A DNA stretch of 42,914 nucleotides. Origin: a virus. The stretch covers positions 1-42,914 of the IMG/VR virus record IMGVR_UViG_3300021594_000673; one strand, given 5' to 3'. Positions 36,255 to 42,914 of the stretch are shown piece by piece; the first letter of the stretch is position 1, and each line of letters opens with the position of its first letter. Below the pieces are notes generated by a model. The model saw only the letters and a list, made by a program, of their open reading frames with translations, searched no databases and was not told the DNA's origin. The translations under genes and the position numbers were made by a program.

Positions 36255-36871
36255 TTTTTGTATTTTTCAGATAAAGTATTGAACATTCTTTTCAATACGT
36301 GTCCACCAACAATTATACCAGTTGCTTCAGATAAACTTTTAGCAATTGTATCAAAATCAATATCTGAAACATTATAAGATTGTAAGAATTTTGTAAATTC
36401 ACCTAATATTGGTAATAAAAAGGCATAACCAATAATATCAGTACCTCTCCAAAAACTTGAACCAACTGCTTTCAATATTTTTGAAAATTTTGTTTTTAAA
36501 GTTTCTGTAAATGAAACCGCATCAATTAATTCATTCTGTAACCCTTTTTCTTCAACCTCTTTTTCCATTTTGAGGATGTCCTTTGATTCAAAGAATACAA
36601 CCATAATCGCTGTTAATGCCAACATTTTAACATCAGTATCACTTAACCCTGAATAGTTTTCATGTAAATGTTCAATGACGTGATTCAATACAACACCGAT
36701 TCCCGCGCCATAGGTAACACCAAATCTAAAATTAAAATTCATGGAGTTTTTAAGGTCGTTTATAACATCAACCGTATATTGTTTAAACAATTCAACTTTT
36801 TTAATAACATCAGATTTGAAATTTTCTTTCAAAATTACTCTGCGTTGCTCTTCAGTTATAATAATCTCCAT
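36251..36871 (-). CDS. tagged helical protein, possible internal head protein
   Basis: The ATG at 36871 gives MEIIITEEQRRVILKENFKS with LKE|N as a possible prohead-protease site, the same design as the other tagged genes. The body is helical with hydrophobic stretches (LALTAIMVVFF, IIGYAFLLPIL). The longer in-frame start would run through the divergent gene. A TATTTATT box lies about 30 bases upstream. Confidence 0.5.
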   Translation of the reverse strand: MEIIITEEQRRVILKENFKSDVIKKVELFKQYTVDVINDLKNSMNFNFRFGVTYGAGIGVVLNHVIEHLHENYSGLSDTDVKMLALTAIMVVFFESKDILKMEKEVEEKGLQNELIDAVSFTETLKTKFSKILKAVGSSFWRGTDIIGYAFLLPILGEFTKFLQSYNVSDIDFDTIAKSLSEATGIIVGGHVLKRMFNTLSEKYKN

Positions 36872-36878
36872 ATTTATA
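36871..36878 (+). promoter_or_regulatory. TATTTATA motif, putative phage promoter
   Basis: TATTTATA ends 25 bases before the PPK2 ATG at 36904 and touches the start codon of the divergent gene. Confidence 0.35.
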
Positions 36879-36903
36879 TGTAAGTATCTTATATTTAATA
36901 AAT

Positions 36904-38556
36904 ATGTCGTTAAATCCGCAATTAAAAGAAGGTGATAGAGTAGTTTGTTACTACATGGAAGGTGAAACATCAAATGTTCCTATTGGTACCACAGGTACTG
37001 TCACAAAAATAGTACGAGTTCCATTCGGTTTGGGTATACAATACAGCGTTAAATGGGATAATGATTCTACTTTAGATTTAATACCTGAAACTGATGCTTG
37101 GGATTTTGAATCTGAAAATGTATTAGGTGAATCTATAGAAAAATTTGTCAATGTATTAGTTGATGATGGTTTAAATCCTGACGATTTTGAAGATGAAATT
37201 ACTAAGTTAAATGATGATGATATTACCGATGAATTTTTAAGGAATATTGACCGAAAATTATTAAAGTCAGGTGATAAGACTGAAAATGTAAAAAAATATA
37301 TTGACAAATATCTTAAATCTTTAGAGGATAGAAAAGATATTGAATCAGAACCAAATGATGATTTTGACGAAGATGAATTTATGTATGGTTCGGAAGAACC
37401 AATTAAATCTAAAATTGGTAAAAAACAATATATAAAAGAATTGATGCCAATGCAAGTTGAATTATTAAAATTACAAGAAATGGTTAAAAACTCAGGAAAA
37501 CCATTTCTTGTTGTTTTTGAAGGTCGTGATTCGGCAGGAAAAGGTACAATGATTAGAACTTTAACACAATACTTAGACCCAAAATATTTTAAAGTAGTTG
37601 CTTTAGGTGTACCAACACCTGAAGAAAGAAAAAATTGGTTTAATAGATATGAAAGTCAAATGGAACCAAATAAATTAATTTTCTTTGATAGAAGTTGGTA
37701 TAATAGAGGTATTGTTGAACCTGTTATGGGTTATTCATCTGAAGATGAATATAAAGACTTTATGGAAAATGTTTATCCATTTGAAAGAAGTTTAGTTAGT
37801 GCGGGAATACCATTATTTAAATTTTGGTTTTCAATAACACCTGAAACACAAGAAAAAAGATTTAATCTTAGAAAGTCATCACCATTGAAGTATTGGAAAT
37901 TTTCACCAAACGATGCCAAGTCATTAGAAAAATGGGATGATTATACTGAATACAAGAAAAAAGCGATATTGGCAACAAAAACAGCTTCGCCTTGGTACAT
38001 TATTGACACTAACGATAAAAGAGCGGGTATTTTAAATGCTCTACGTGTAATCTTAAATAATACTGATTACCCTGGTAAAAATGATGAGCATATTGGTATG
38101 ACGTATCCTGAAATTGTAACCACCGTAAAGGAAGACGCTCTACATGAAATGACTTTAACTAAAAAATCAAAATTAATTCAAGAGTCACGTGAATTGGAAA
38201 CAATGTTTAGAAGGGACGATGCTTATAGTAACATAGAACCAAAAGATTGGGACACAATAAAACAATATTTGGAATTTTTAAGAAAAACAGGTATTGTCAA
38301 CATGTACCAAGCCGCTCCATTTCTGTACGCACCTTTAGAATGGATTACTGACCAAGCAAAATGGAAAGACTTAGATGAATACTCAGAAGCCGCTCTTGAG
38401 GGTCTAATTGAGTTAAACCCACAAGTTCAGGGGATAATGGTAAATGCAGCAATTAAATCTTTAGGTGATAAAGATTTTGATGTATCAGAGGTTAATAGTA
38501 AATTAAGAAAAATTTCAATTCATGTTCTTGAAGATTTATTTCAAAACTGGTCATAA
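36904..38556 (+). CDS. polyphosphate kinase 2 family protein with long extensions
   Basis: Residues 172-400 are a PPK2 domain: FEGRDSAGKGT (Walker A, 206-215), FFDRSWYNRGIVEP (Walker B, from 260) and a lid region FNLRKSSPLKYWKFSPNDA. PPK2 moves phosphate between polyphosphate and nucleotides, usually making NTPs from NDPs or NDPs from NMPs. The usual length is about 270-300 residues; this one has 550. The first 70 residues look like an SH3-like barrel (GDRVVCYYMEGETSNVPIGT), followed by an acidic helical linker, and about 130 helical residues follow the kinase. A phage could use it for nucleotide supply from host polyphosphate. Confidence 0.85.
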   Translation: MSLNPQLKEGDRVVCYYMEGETSNVPIGTTGTVTKIVRVPFGLGIQYSVKWDNDSTLDLIPETDAWDFESENVLGESIEKFVNVLVDDGLNPDDFEDEITKLNDDDITDEFLRNIDRKLLKSGDKTENVKKYIDKYLKSLEDRKDIESEPNDDFDEDEFMYGSEEPIKSKIGKKQYIKELMPMQVELLKLQEMVKNSGKPFLVVFEGRDSAGKGTMIRTLTQYLDPKYFKVVALGVPTPEERKNWFNRYESQMEPNKLIFFDRSWYNRGIVEPVMGYSSEDEYKDFMENVYPFERSLVSAGIPLFKFWFSITPETQEKRFNLRKSSPLKYWKFSPNDAKSLEKWDDYTEYKKKAILATKTASPWYIIDTNDKRAGILNALRVILNNTDYPGKNDEHIGMTYPEIVTTVKEDALHEMTLTKKSKLIQESRELETMFRRDDAYSNIEPKDWDTIKQYLEFLRKTGIVNMYQAAPFLYAPLEWITDQAKWKDLDEYSEAALEGLIELNPQVQGIMVNAAIKSLGDKDFDVSEVNSKLRKISIHVLEDLFQNWS

Positions 38557-39075
38557 AGTTTTTTTATAGTCTTCCCATAAAAATCCATCACGGTCTTTTT
38601 CCGATAAATGCGGGTTTTCCGTGTAATTTTTAACAAACTTATCAAATTCCTCAACACTACTGTACAACATAGATTTTTCATGTTGTGGTGAATAAGGTGA
38701 ATCAACAAAATATTGGATGACTGTATTAGGTTCCATTGTTATTAAACCATTTGCGTAACCTCTTGGTACCATAACAGCATGGTCTTTATCAACCTCAAAT
38801 ATATAAGTTTTTCCAAAATCAAAATGTGTTTTATCTATACACATTACAAATTGGAAAATTTTACCTGAAACAACTTTTAAGTATTTTGCCTGTTCAAAAG
38901 GTTCTAACTGAAAATGAAGTCCTCTAATGGTATAAATTAAAGGACTAATACTTGTATTAACTTGGACCCAGTGTTTATCTAAACGTTGGTCGTGTTTCAT
39001 GTGGAGTGGTGATGGGCAAAAATTACCCCTATCATCACCAAAAGTTTTGTGTTCTGTAATAAAAGGAAATTCCAT
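38551..39075 (-). CDS. RmlC-like dTDP-sugar 3,5-epimerase
   Basis: The 174-residue cupin has FGDDRGNF, YTIRGLHFQLEPFEQAKYLK (RGxHxQ with the catalytic His) and KVVSGKIFQFVMCID, then VPRGYANGL, all in RmlC order. It would epimerise dTDP-4-keto-6-deoxyglucose in deoxysugar synthesis, perhaps for glycan or DNA decoration. It starts two bases after the GIY-YIG gene. Confidence 0.8.
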   Translation of the reverse strand: MEFPFITEHKTFGDDRGNFCPSPLHMKHDQRLDKHWVQVNTSISPLIYTIRGLHFQLEPFEQAKYLKVVSGKIFQFVMCIDKTHFDFGKTYIFEVDKDHAVMVPRGYANGLITMEPNTVIQYFVDSPYSPQHEKSMLYSSVEEFDKFVKNYTENPHLSEKDRDGFLWEDYKKTL

Positions 39076-39077
39076 GA

Positions 39078-39833
39078 TTAATTTGATAAGGGTGCTTTGA
39101 TTGATGAGTGTGATTTGTAGTTTTTGTATTTTTCATTTTTGGAATTTATTCTCCATAAAATGGTTGGTGACGGAATACCTGTTTGTCTTGACGCTTCCGA
39201 CAAACTTTCATAGATAATATTATCAATTATAACTTGTTTCATATTTGTTGGTTTTTTTCCTTTTCTACTTTCACTTAATTTTTTTTTGGTTTCTTCCGAA
39301 TGTTGTTTACCAAAAAAAGGATTATTCATCCCTGATTTATCTCTACAATTTATACAGGTATTGTTAATTGCCGATATTTTAACTCCACATTCGCAATATT
39401 TGAAACTTGTTCCGCCTTTCCAATTTGGGTTTGTTTCCATAGGTTGTGAATGTTTTTCTTTTTTTTCTTCATCAGTCATTAAATCATATCTTTTTTTAAC
39501 CGATTCAGTCATTTTTTTAACAATATTATTCTTGTTAGGATTTTTTGTCAAATTATCACCACCACTTGATTTAATCCCTATGTTATATTTAGGTTGTAAA
39601 TCCAAATACTTTTGTTCGGTCTCAAGAAGGACACTGATATCACATTCTTTAACAATCTCAAATAAAAAATTATCTTCTCCGTATTTATCCCATGCTCTTT
39701 GTAATATACAATTTATATGATTATTATTTTTCAATTCTCTTCTATGTCTACCCAATCTTTTTTCAATTTGTTTGGACGAACCATAATAACAATCACCATT
39801 AACCAAATTTTTAATTCTATATATACCAATCAT
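39078..39833 (-). CDS. GIY-YIG homing endonuclease with NUMOD domains and a ThyA-like tail
   Basis: Residues 1-90 are a GIY-YIG domain (MIGIYRIKNLVNGDCYYGSS, R26/R31 helix, catalytic Glu near ETEQ). Then a zinc-like CECGVKISAINNTCINC knuckle, NUMOD3-like NPFFGKQHSEETKKKLSESR and a NUMOD1-like YESLSEASRQTG. The last 15 residues (KNYKSHSSIKAPLSN) match the C-terminus of the adjacent thymidylate synthase at 11 of 15 positions. I read this as a free-standing homing gene inserted at the 3' end of thyA that carries off the old tail. Confidence 0.85.
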   Translation of the reverse strand: MIGIYRIKNLVNGDCYYGSSKQIEKRLGRHRRELKNNNHINCILQRAWDKYGEDNFLFEIVKECDISVLLETEQKYLDLQPKYNIGIKSSGGDNLTKNPNKNNIVKKMTESVKKRYDLMTDEEKKEKHSQPMETNPNWKGGTSFKYCECGVKISAINNTCINCRDKSGMNNPFFGKQHSEETKKKLSESRKGKKPTNMKQVIIDNIIYESLSEASRQTGIPSPTILWRINSKNEKYKNYKSHSSIKAPLSN

Positions 39834-39834
39834 A

Positions 39835-39890
39835 GGACTATCTTTTAATATAAATATCTGTTAAATCTAAAAAGTTAAAAGGTAGTCCTA
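39835..39890 (-). promoter_or_regulatory. long hairpin at the start of the GIY-YIG gene
   Basis: AGGACTACCTTTTAA and TTAAAAGATAGTCCT (15 bp with one G-T) pair around a 26-base loop, and the second arm ends at the base before the ATG. In the thyA-to-endonuclease transcript this would hide the start region, as described for the T4 td-intron gene I-TevI. The loop holds TATTTATA (39849-39856), so a transcript starting there would lack the first arm. Confidence 0.6.
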
Positions 39891-39894
39891 AAAA

Positions 39895-41064
39895 TTAATT
39901 AGAAAGTGGAAAATAAATCTTAGAATGTGATTGATAATTTTTCAAAATAACATCATTTACTGATGAACAGTGGATTCCGTCTCTAACGTGTACTGTTGGT
40001 AATTCAAACGGTTCTCTTGTACGTCTTGGGACTAAGAATTCATCACATAACTTCATAACATCTTCGTTTGATGAATAAGATGATAATTTAACTAAAAAAT
40101 CTTTATTATCTTTAATCAACTCTAATCTTTCTTCATAACTAAACTCTCTACCAATTTGTTCTTTAACACCGTCCATTTGGTTCAAATAGATGTGACAATC
40201 TCCTAAATTACCAATTAGTTCTTCAGGTATCATATTAACTTCATCCGCAATCATCATTAAAAGAAGTCCATATGATGCTATATTCATTGGAATTCCTAAT
40301 GGAACGTCACACGAACGTTGATTCCACATTAAAGAGATTGCTCGTTTAGGAACACCTATTGAATTATAATACTCCATTTCATCACCAGTTCCATCCCATT
40401 TTCCAGAATACTTACCCGTTCTTAAATGTACATATCTCTCACTCTTACTTAATTCTCTCGTATAAACTTGAAATCCATAATGACAAGGAGGAAGAACCAT
40501 TTGGTCTAATTCTCCTACATTCCAAGCTGAAACCATTAGTCGTCTTGAGTCTGGATTTGTTTTAAGGTCGTTGATTAGGTTTTGGATTTGGTCTATTTGT
40601 TTTGTATAAACACCAGGGTCAACTATTTTCTCATCACGGGTTGCATTTCGGCTCCAACTTCTCCATTGCTTACCATAGATTGGTCCTAACTCACCCCACT
40701 CCTTAGCAAACTCATCATTAGTTTTAATCAGATGAATGAATTGGTCTTGGTTCCATATCATGTCAGGGTCACCTTCACTTGTAGTCATAAAGTTTTTGAA
40801 CGCATCACCATCCCAAATATGGCAATCATTATCAACAAGGTATTTGATGTTTGTATCACCTCGTAAAAACCATAGTAATTCTGTCACCATTGTCTTCCAA
40901 GCCATTTTCTTGGTTGTAAGTAATGGAAACCCATCACTCATTTTATGACGGATTGTATAACCAAAAATAGATTTGGTTCCTGTACCTGTACGGTCTTTCT
41001 TTTCTACACCATAATCTAAAATAGATTTGAGTAGGTCTTGGTATTGTTTATCTAGGTTGTTCAT
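39895..41064 (-). CDS. thyA: thymidylate synthase
   Basis: The 389-residue protein has all ThyA landmarks: DRTGTGTKSIFG near the start, ELLWFLRGDTN, GPIYGKQWR, the phosphate-binding pair SRRLMVSAWN, catalytic Cys194 in LPPCHYGFQ, RSCDVPLGIPMNIASY, and GDCHIYLNQ. It makes dTMP from dUMP with methylene-THF. It is longer than the 264-residue E. coli enzyme because of inserts around residues 85-110 and 205-235. The C-terminus ends KIYFPLSN rather than the common IKAP-type tail, which is instead found at the end of the neighbouring GIY-YIG gene. The start overlaps the upstream small gene by 17 bases. Confidence 0.95.
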   Translation of the reverse strand: MNNLDKQYQDLLKSILDYGVEKKDRTGTGTKSIFGYTIRHKMSDGFPLLTTKKMAWKTMVTELLWFLRGDTNIKYLVDNDCHIWDGDAFKNFMTTSEGDPDMIWNQDQFIHLIKTNDEFAKEWGELGPIYGKQWRSWSRNATRDEKIVDPGVYTKQIDQIQNLINDLKTNPDSRRLMVSAWNVGELDQMVLPPCHYGFQVYTRELSKSERYVHLRTGKYSGKWDGTGDEMEYYNSIGVPKRAISLMWNQRSCDVPLGIPMNIASYGLLLMMIADEVNMIPEELIGNLGDCHIYLNQMDGVKEQIGREFSYEERLELIKDNKDFLVKLSSYSSNEDVMKLCDEFLVPRRTREPFELPTVHVRDGIHCSSVNDVILKNYQSHSKIYFPLSN

Positions 41065-41254
41065 TTAATTCAATCTCCTCTTCGTATTGTCGTTTTAATT
41101 CAATATAAGCTAATTCGGCACATTCAACAGTATTTAAGTCAGGGTGTTTTTTTCTACACTCATTTACTTTACCATGCATTTCATTGTACTTACCAATCTC
41201 ATGAGATAGGTGATACAATTCCTCAATCCATTCTTCGTTTGTCATATTAACCAA
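41048..41254 (-). CDS. small helical protein, 68 aa
   Basis: MVNMTNEEWIEELYHLSHEI begins a charged helical protein with a Cys pair (VNECRKKHPDLNTVECAELA). No family recognised. It overlaps ThyA downstream and the 35-residue membrane gene upstream by 13 bases. Confidence 0.5.
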   Translation of the reverse strand: MVNMTNEEWIEELYHLSHEIGKYNEMHGKVNECRKKHPDLNTVECAELAYIELKRQYEEEIELNEQPR

Positions 41255-41349
41255 TTGTCTTTTTTGTCGTTTCTAATAAACCGCATGATTATCGGTCCTG
41301 GTATTAAACATAAGAAAAAAATAATAACTTTGTCCACTATTTTTCTCAT
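41242..41349 (-). CDS. small membrane protein, 35 aa
   Basis: MRKIVDKVIIFFLCLIPGPI begins a single-helix peptide with a basic tail (RFIRNDKKDN). It overlaps the CYTH gene (ATGA) and the next gene, so translation is probably chained. Confidence 0.45.
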   Translation of the reverse strand: MRKIVDKVIIFFLCLIPGPIIMRFIRNDKKDNWLI

Positions 41350-41807
41350 TCCGCTAAATTTTTATTACTAAATTCTTTTATACCCGTTACTTCATAAAGG
41401 ACTTCTTTTTCAATATATTTCGGTAATGAATATTTTTCATTAATATCACCAAGTTCAATCTCCATGATGACAATATTTAAACCTTCATATTTGTCAATTT
41501 CCAATTTATGACCCTTATGTTTTACAACAGTTCGGGTTTTTTTAATATGAAGTGAATTTGCCAAATCAAGTTGTTGGAACTCCTCAGATGTTAAAGTTGT
41601 TTCTTCCTCAGTATTAATACCTTTGGAAATATTTGTTTTTTTGGTTTTAAAAATATGGATTTCACCTGTAGGAATTTCAACTTGATATCTATATCTAAAA
41701 CCATCGGCATGATACCATTGTTCAATTTGGTATACAGTATTGATTTTGGCGAGACGTGGGAATCTCTTCAATAAAAATTTACGTTCAATTTCCTGAAATG
41801 TTATCAT
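41346..41807 (-). CDS. CYTH-domain protein (triphosphate tunnel fold)
   Basis: EIERKFLLKR at residues 6-15 is the ExExK signature of the CYTH family; YRYQVEIPTGEIHIFKTKK, KKTRTVVKHKGHKLEIDKYEG and VIMEIELGD supply the expected charged beta strands, at the normal length of about 150 residues. Members hydrolyse triphosphate or thiamine triphosphate or bind polyphosphate. It may work on the same pool as the PPK2 at 36904. Confidence 0.75.
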   Translation of the reverse strand: MITFQEIERKFLLKRFPRLAKINTVYQIEQWYHADGFRYRYQVEIPTGEIHIFKTKKTNISKGINTEEETTLTSEEFQQLDLANSLHIKKTRTVVKHKGHKLEIDKYEGLNIVIMEIELGDINEKYSLPKYIEKEVLYEVTGIKEFSNKNLAE

Positions 41808-41823
41808 ATCGTTTATTTTTTTT

Positions 41824-42000
41824 TTAGTCCATGTCTTTTTCTATTGAACCGTAATTTATTGGTCCATTTAATCCTGATTTAATACAATCTTTCATACCTT
41901 CTTCAAGGTCTTCAATTTTTTGTGCCATTGGTCTGTACCATTGGAAATAAGTAAAAATTACCCCAATCCACATGCCGAATACAATATATAGTAGTTCCAT
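41824..42000 (-). CDS. small single-TM protein, 58 aa
   Basis: MELLYIVFGMWIGVIFTYFQ begins with a membrane helix, followed by WYRPMAQKIEDLEEGMKDCI and a hydrophilic tail. A TATCTTTG box (42010-42017) lies upstream without a clear -33. Start of the unit that leads to thyA. Confidence 0.5.
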   Translation of the reverse strand: MELLYIVFGMWIGVIFTYFQWYRPMAQKIEDLEEGMKDCIKSGLNGPINYGSIEKDMD

Positions 42001-42019
42001 AATATGTTACAAAGATAAA

Positions 42020-42058
42020 CAAAAAACCCGAGACTTTTACATCCCGGGTTATTTTTTT
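42020..42058 (-). terminator. intrinsic terminator
   Basis: On the minus strand AACCCG pairs with CGGGTT and a T run follows. It ends the SPFH transcript. Confidence 0.75.
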
Positions 42059-42913
42059 TTACTTATTTAATCCAAACATTAGGTTTTGGTTACTTCCGAG
42101 AACAGTACTTGGAACATTACCTTCCCATTTTTCAATCCACATTTGTTGAAGCAACAACGGTGTTAAAGTTTGTTGTCTCAATTTGTTAGATTCCGCCTCA
42201 GCCCTTGCGTTTGTCAACAAAGCCTGTGCATTACCTTCAGCGGTTGCAATTTTAATTCTTGCTTGTGCTTCAGCGGTTTTAACTTGATTTTCCGCCATAA
42301 GTGCCGATTGTACAGCGTTGTTCTTAGCCTCAATCGCTTTCTTAAATGTTTCAGGGTAAACTAAGTTTGATGTAAATTGTTGTAATACAAATCCTTCAGG
42401 TGATAATTGTTTTTCCAATACCTGTCGGACTTTGATTTCAAACTCTTGTCTATTAGATATAAGAGCGTCTGCTGTGTAACTATTTGCTACCACACGGAAC
42501 GCATCAAAGATAGATGTCTTTAAGAAACCTTCTTCAATTCGGTCCAACTCAACACGATATTTTGCAAATATATAAGGAACCTTTTCACGTTTTACTGCGT
42601 AGTTTACCATTGGTGAACAATGGAACTCGGAACCGTCTTTAGAGTTTACCACAAAAGATTCATCAACACCGTCTTCAGTTTTTTTATATTCTTTATGTTG
42701 AACATAAGTTGGGAATTCAACAATTTTGGTTGAAATCGGGTTATACAATACCCATCCTGTAACCTCAGTTACATCATCAACACCTTTACCATCACCGTAA
42801 AGATTTACTTTAACACCTACGTGTCCTGCGTCAATTCGTTCACATCCCGTGAACCCGAAAATCAAAAGTACCAGTACCGATACTCCGATTAGAAGTTTAG
42901 TTAGATTGCTCAT
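42059..42913 (-). CDS. SPFH/band-7 (prohibitin-like) membrane protein
   Basis: An N-terminal membrane helix with a possible lipobox (LLIFGFTGC) leads an SPFH domain (GHVGVKVNLYG, then FVVNSKDGSEFHCSPMVNYA) and the long helix typical of the family (AENQVKTAEAQARIKIATAE). Such proteins form large membrane rings or scaffolds and occur in several large phages. The gene is complete; its start codon lies two bases from the window end. Confidence 0.85.
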   Translation of the reverse strand: MSNLTKLLIGVSVLVLLIFGFTGCERIDAGHVGVKVNLYGDGKGVDDVTEVTGWVLYNPISTKIVEFPTYVQHKEYKKTEDGVDESFVVNSKDGSEFHCSPMVNYAVKREKVPYIFAKYRVELDRIEEGFLKTSIFDAFRVVANSYTADALISNRQEFEIKVRQVLEKQLSPEGFVLQQFTSNLVYPETFKKAIEAKNNAVQSALMAENQVKTAEAQARIKIATAEGNAQALLTNARAEAESNKLRQQTLTPLLLQQMWIEKWEGNVPSTVLGSNQNLMFGLNK

Positions 42914-42914
42914 C

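Noticed and set aside
36951-37307. 118-residue minus-strand ORF
   Set aside because: Antisense shadow of the PPK2 N-terminal region, with no start signal or operon context.
69-39856. T4 late promoter TATAAATA
   Set aside because: On the coding strand the recurrent box is TATTTATA, the reverse complement, so it is not a direct match to the gp55 box.
39895-41064. Group I intron in thyA, as in T4 td
   Set aside because: The thyA frame is continuous and all motifs are present; the GIY-YIG gene lies after the stop codon.
1-42914. CRISPR array or insertion sequence
   Set aside because: No regularly spaced repeats and no transposase; the only long perfect repeat noticed is the 23-bp boxA-like pair.

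Overview
This window is best read as part of a large tailed-phage genome (or a prophage/plasmid-like relative) that infects a Bacteroidota host. Evidence for a phage: GH19 endolysin, TM-anchored SLT transglycosylase, thymidylate synthase next to a GIY-YIG homing endonuclease, a huge tRNA load, SPFH/band-7 protein, and many short genes packed head to tail. Evidence for the host: promoters of the Bacteroidota type (TTTG, about 20 nt, TAnnTTTG) in front of many units, secreted proteins with GEVED/dockerin-like modules and a type IX secretion (T9SS) C-terminal sorting domain, and a rRNA-type boxA sequence. The DNA is AT-rich. No capsid, portal, terminase, polymerase or integrase gene is in the window.

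Layout. 1-10 kb: small genes on both strands; several start with a short amphipathic N-terminal tag ending in a T4 prohead-protease-like site ((L/I/V)-x-E), which I read as capsid-targeting tags on internal head proteins; also the GH19 endolysin, a CAP-domain protein, a DUF481-like beta-barrel and a Cys-rich lipoprotein. 10-12.7 kb: a minus-strand unit mixing small genes with four tRNAs. 12.7-19.5 kb: a minus-strand surface/secretion operon: dockerin/cohesin/T9SS-CTD protein, a TM protein, a CsgG-like lipoprotein, a two-TM protein, a 600-residue repeat/beta-barrel protein, a small secreted protein and a GEVED protein. 20-22 kb: small genes and a 544-residue protein with a YGxGTxWCT motif. 22-28.9 kb: minus-strand tRNA arrays with structured spacers and tRNA-like elements, interrupted by an aminotransferase and two other genes. 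28.9-34.9 kb: peptidyl-tRNA hydrolase operon, M23 peptidase, cREC protein, metallophosphoesterase, SLT, secreted nuclease, thioesterase. 35-42.9 kb: HExxH protein, long PPK2, RmlC-like epimerase, GIY-YIG endonuclease, ThyA, CYTH protein, SPFH protein.

Translation system. Together the tRNAs cover all 20 amino acids and add one amber suppressor (anticodon CTA). The 12-tRNA array at 27365-28382 is preceded by a Bacteroidota promoter, a 31-codon leader ORF, an intrinsic terminator with a competing antiterminator pairing, and a boxA-like element. The first 24 leader residues use only Met plus exactly the 12 amino acids served by the 12 tRNAs below it. This looks like a multiplexed translation-sensing attenuator and is the strongest candidate for an undescribed system. 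The second candidate is just upstream: two adjacent genes, one a Pth2-type peptidyl-tRNA hydrolase, both open ATG AAA TAG AT(A/T) ACA, so full-length product seems to need amber readthrough, and the amber-suppressor tRNA is encoded shortly downstream on the same strand.

All calls come from reading sequence by eye; family names rest on motifs and need profile searches.
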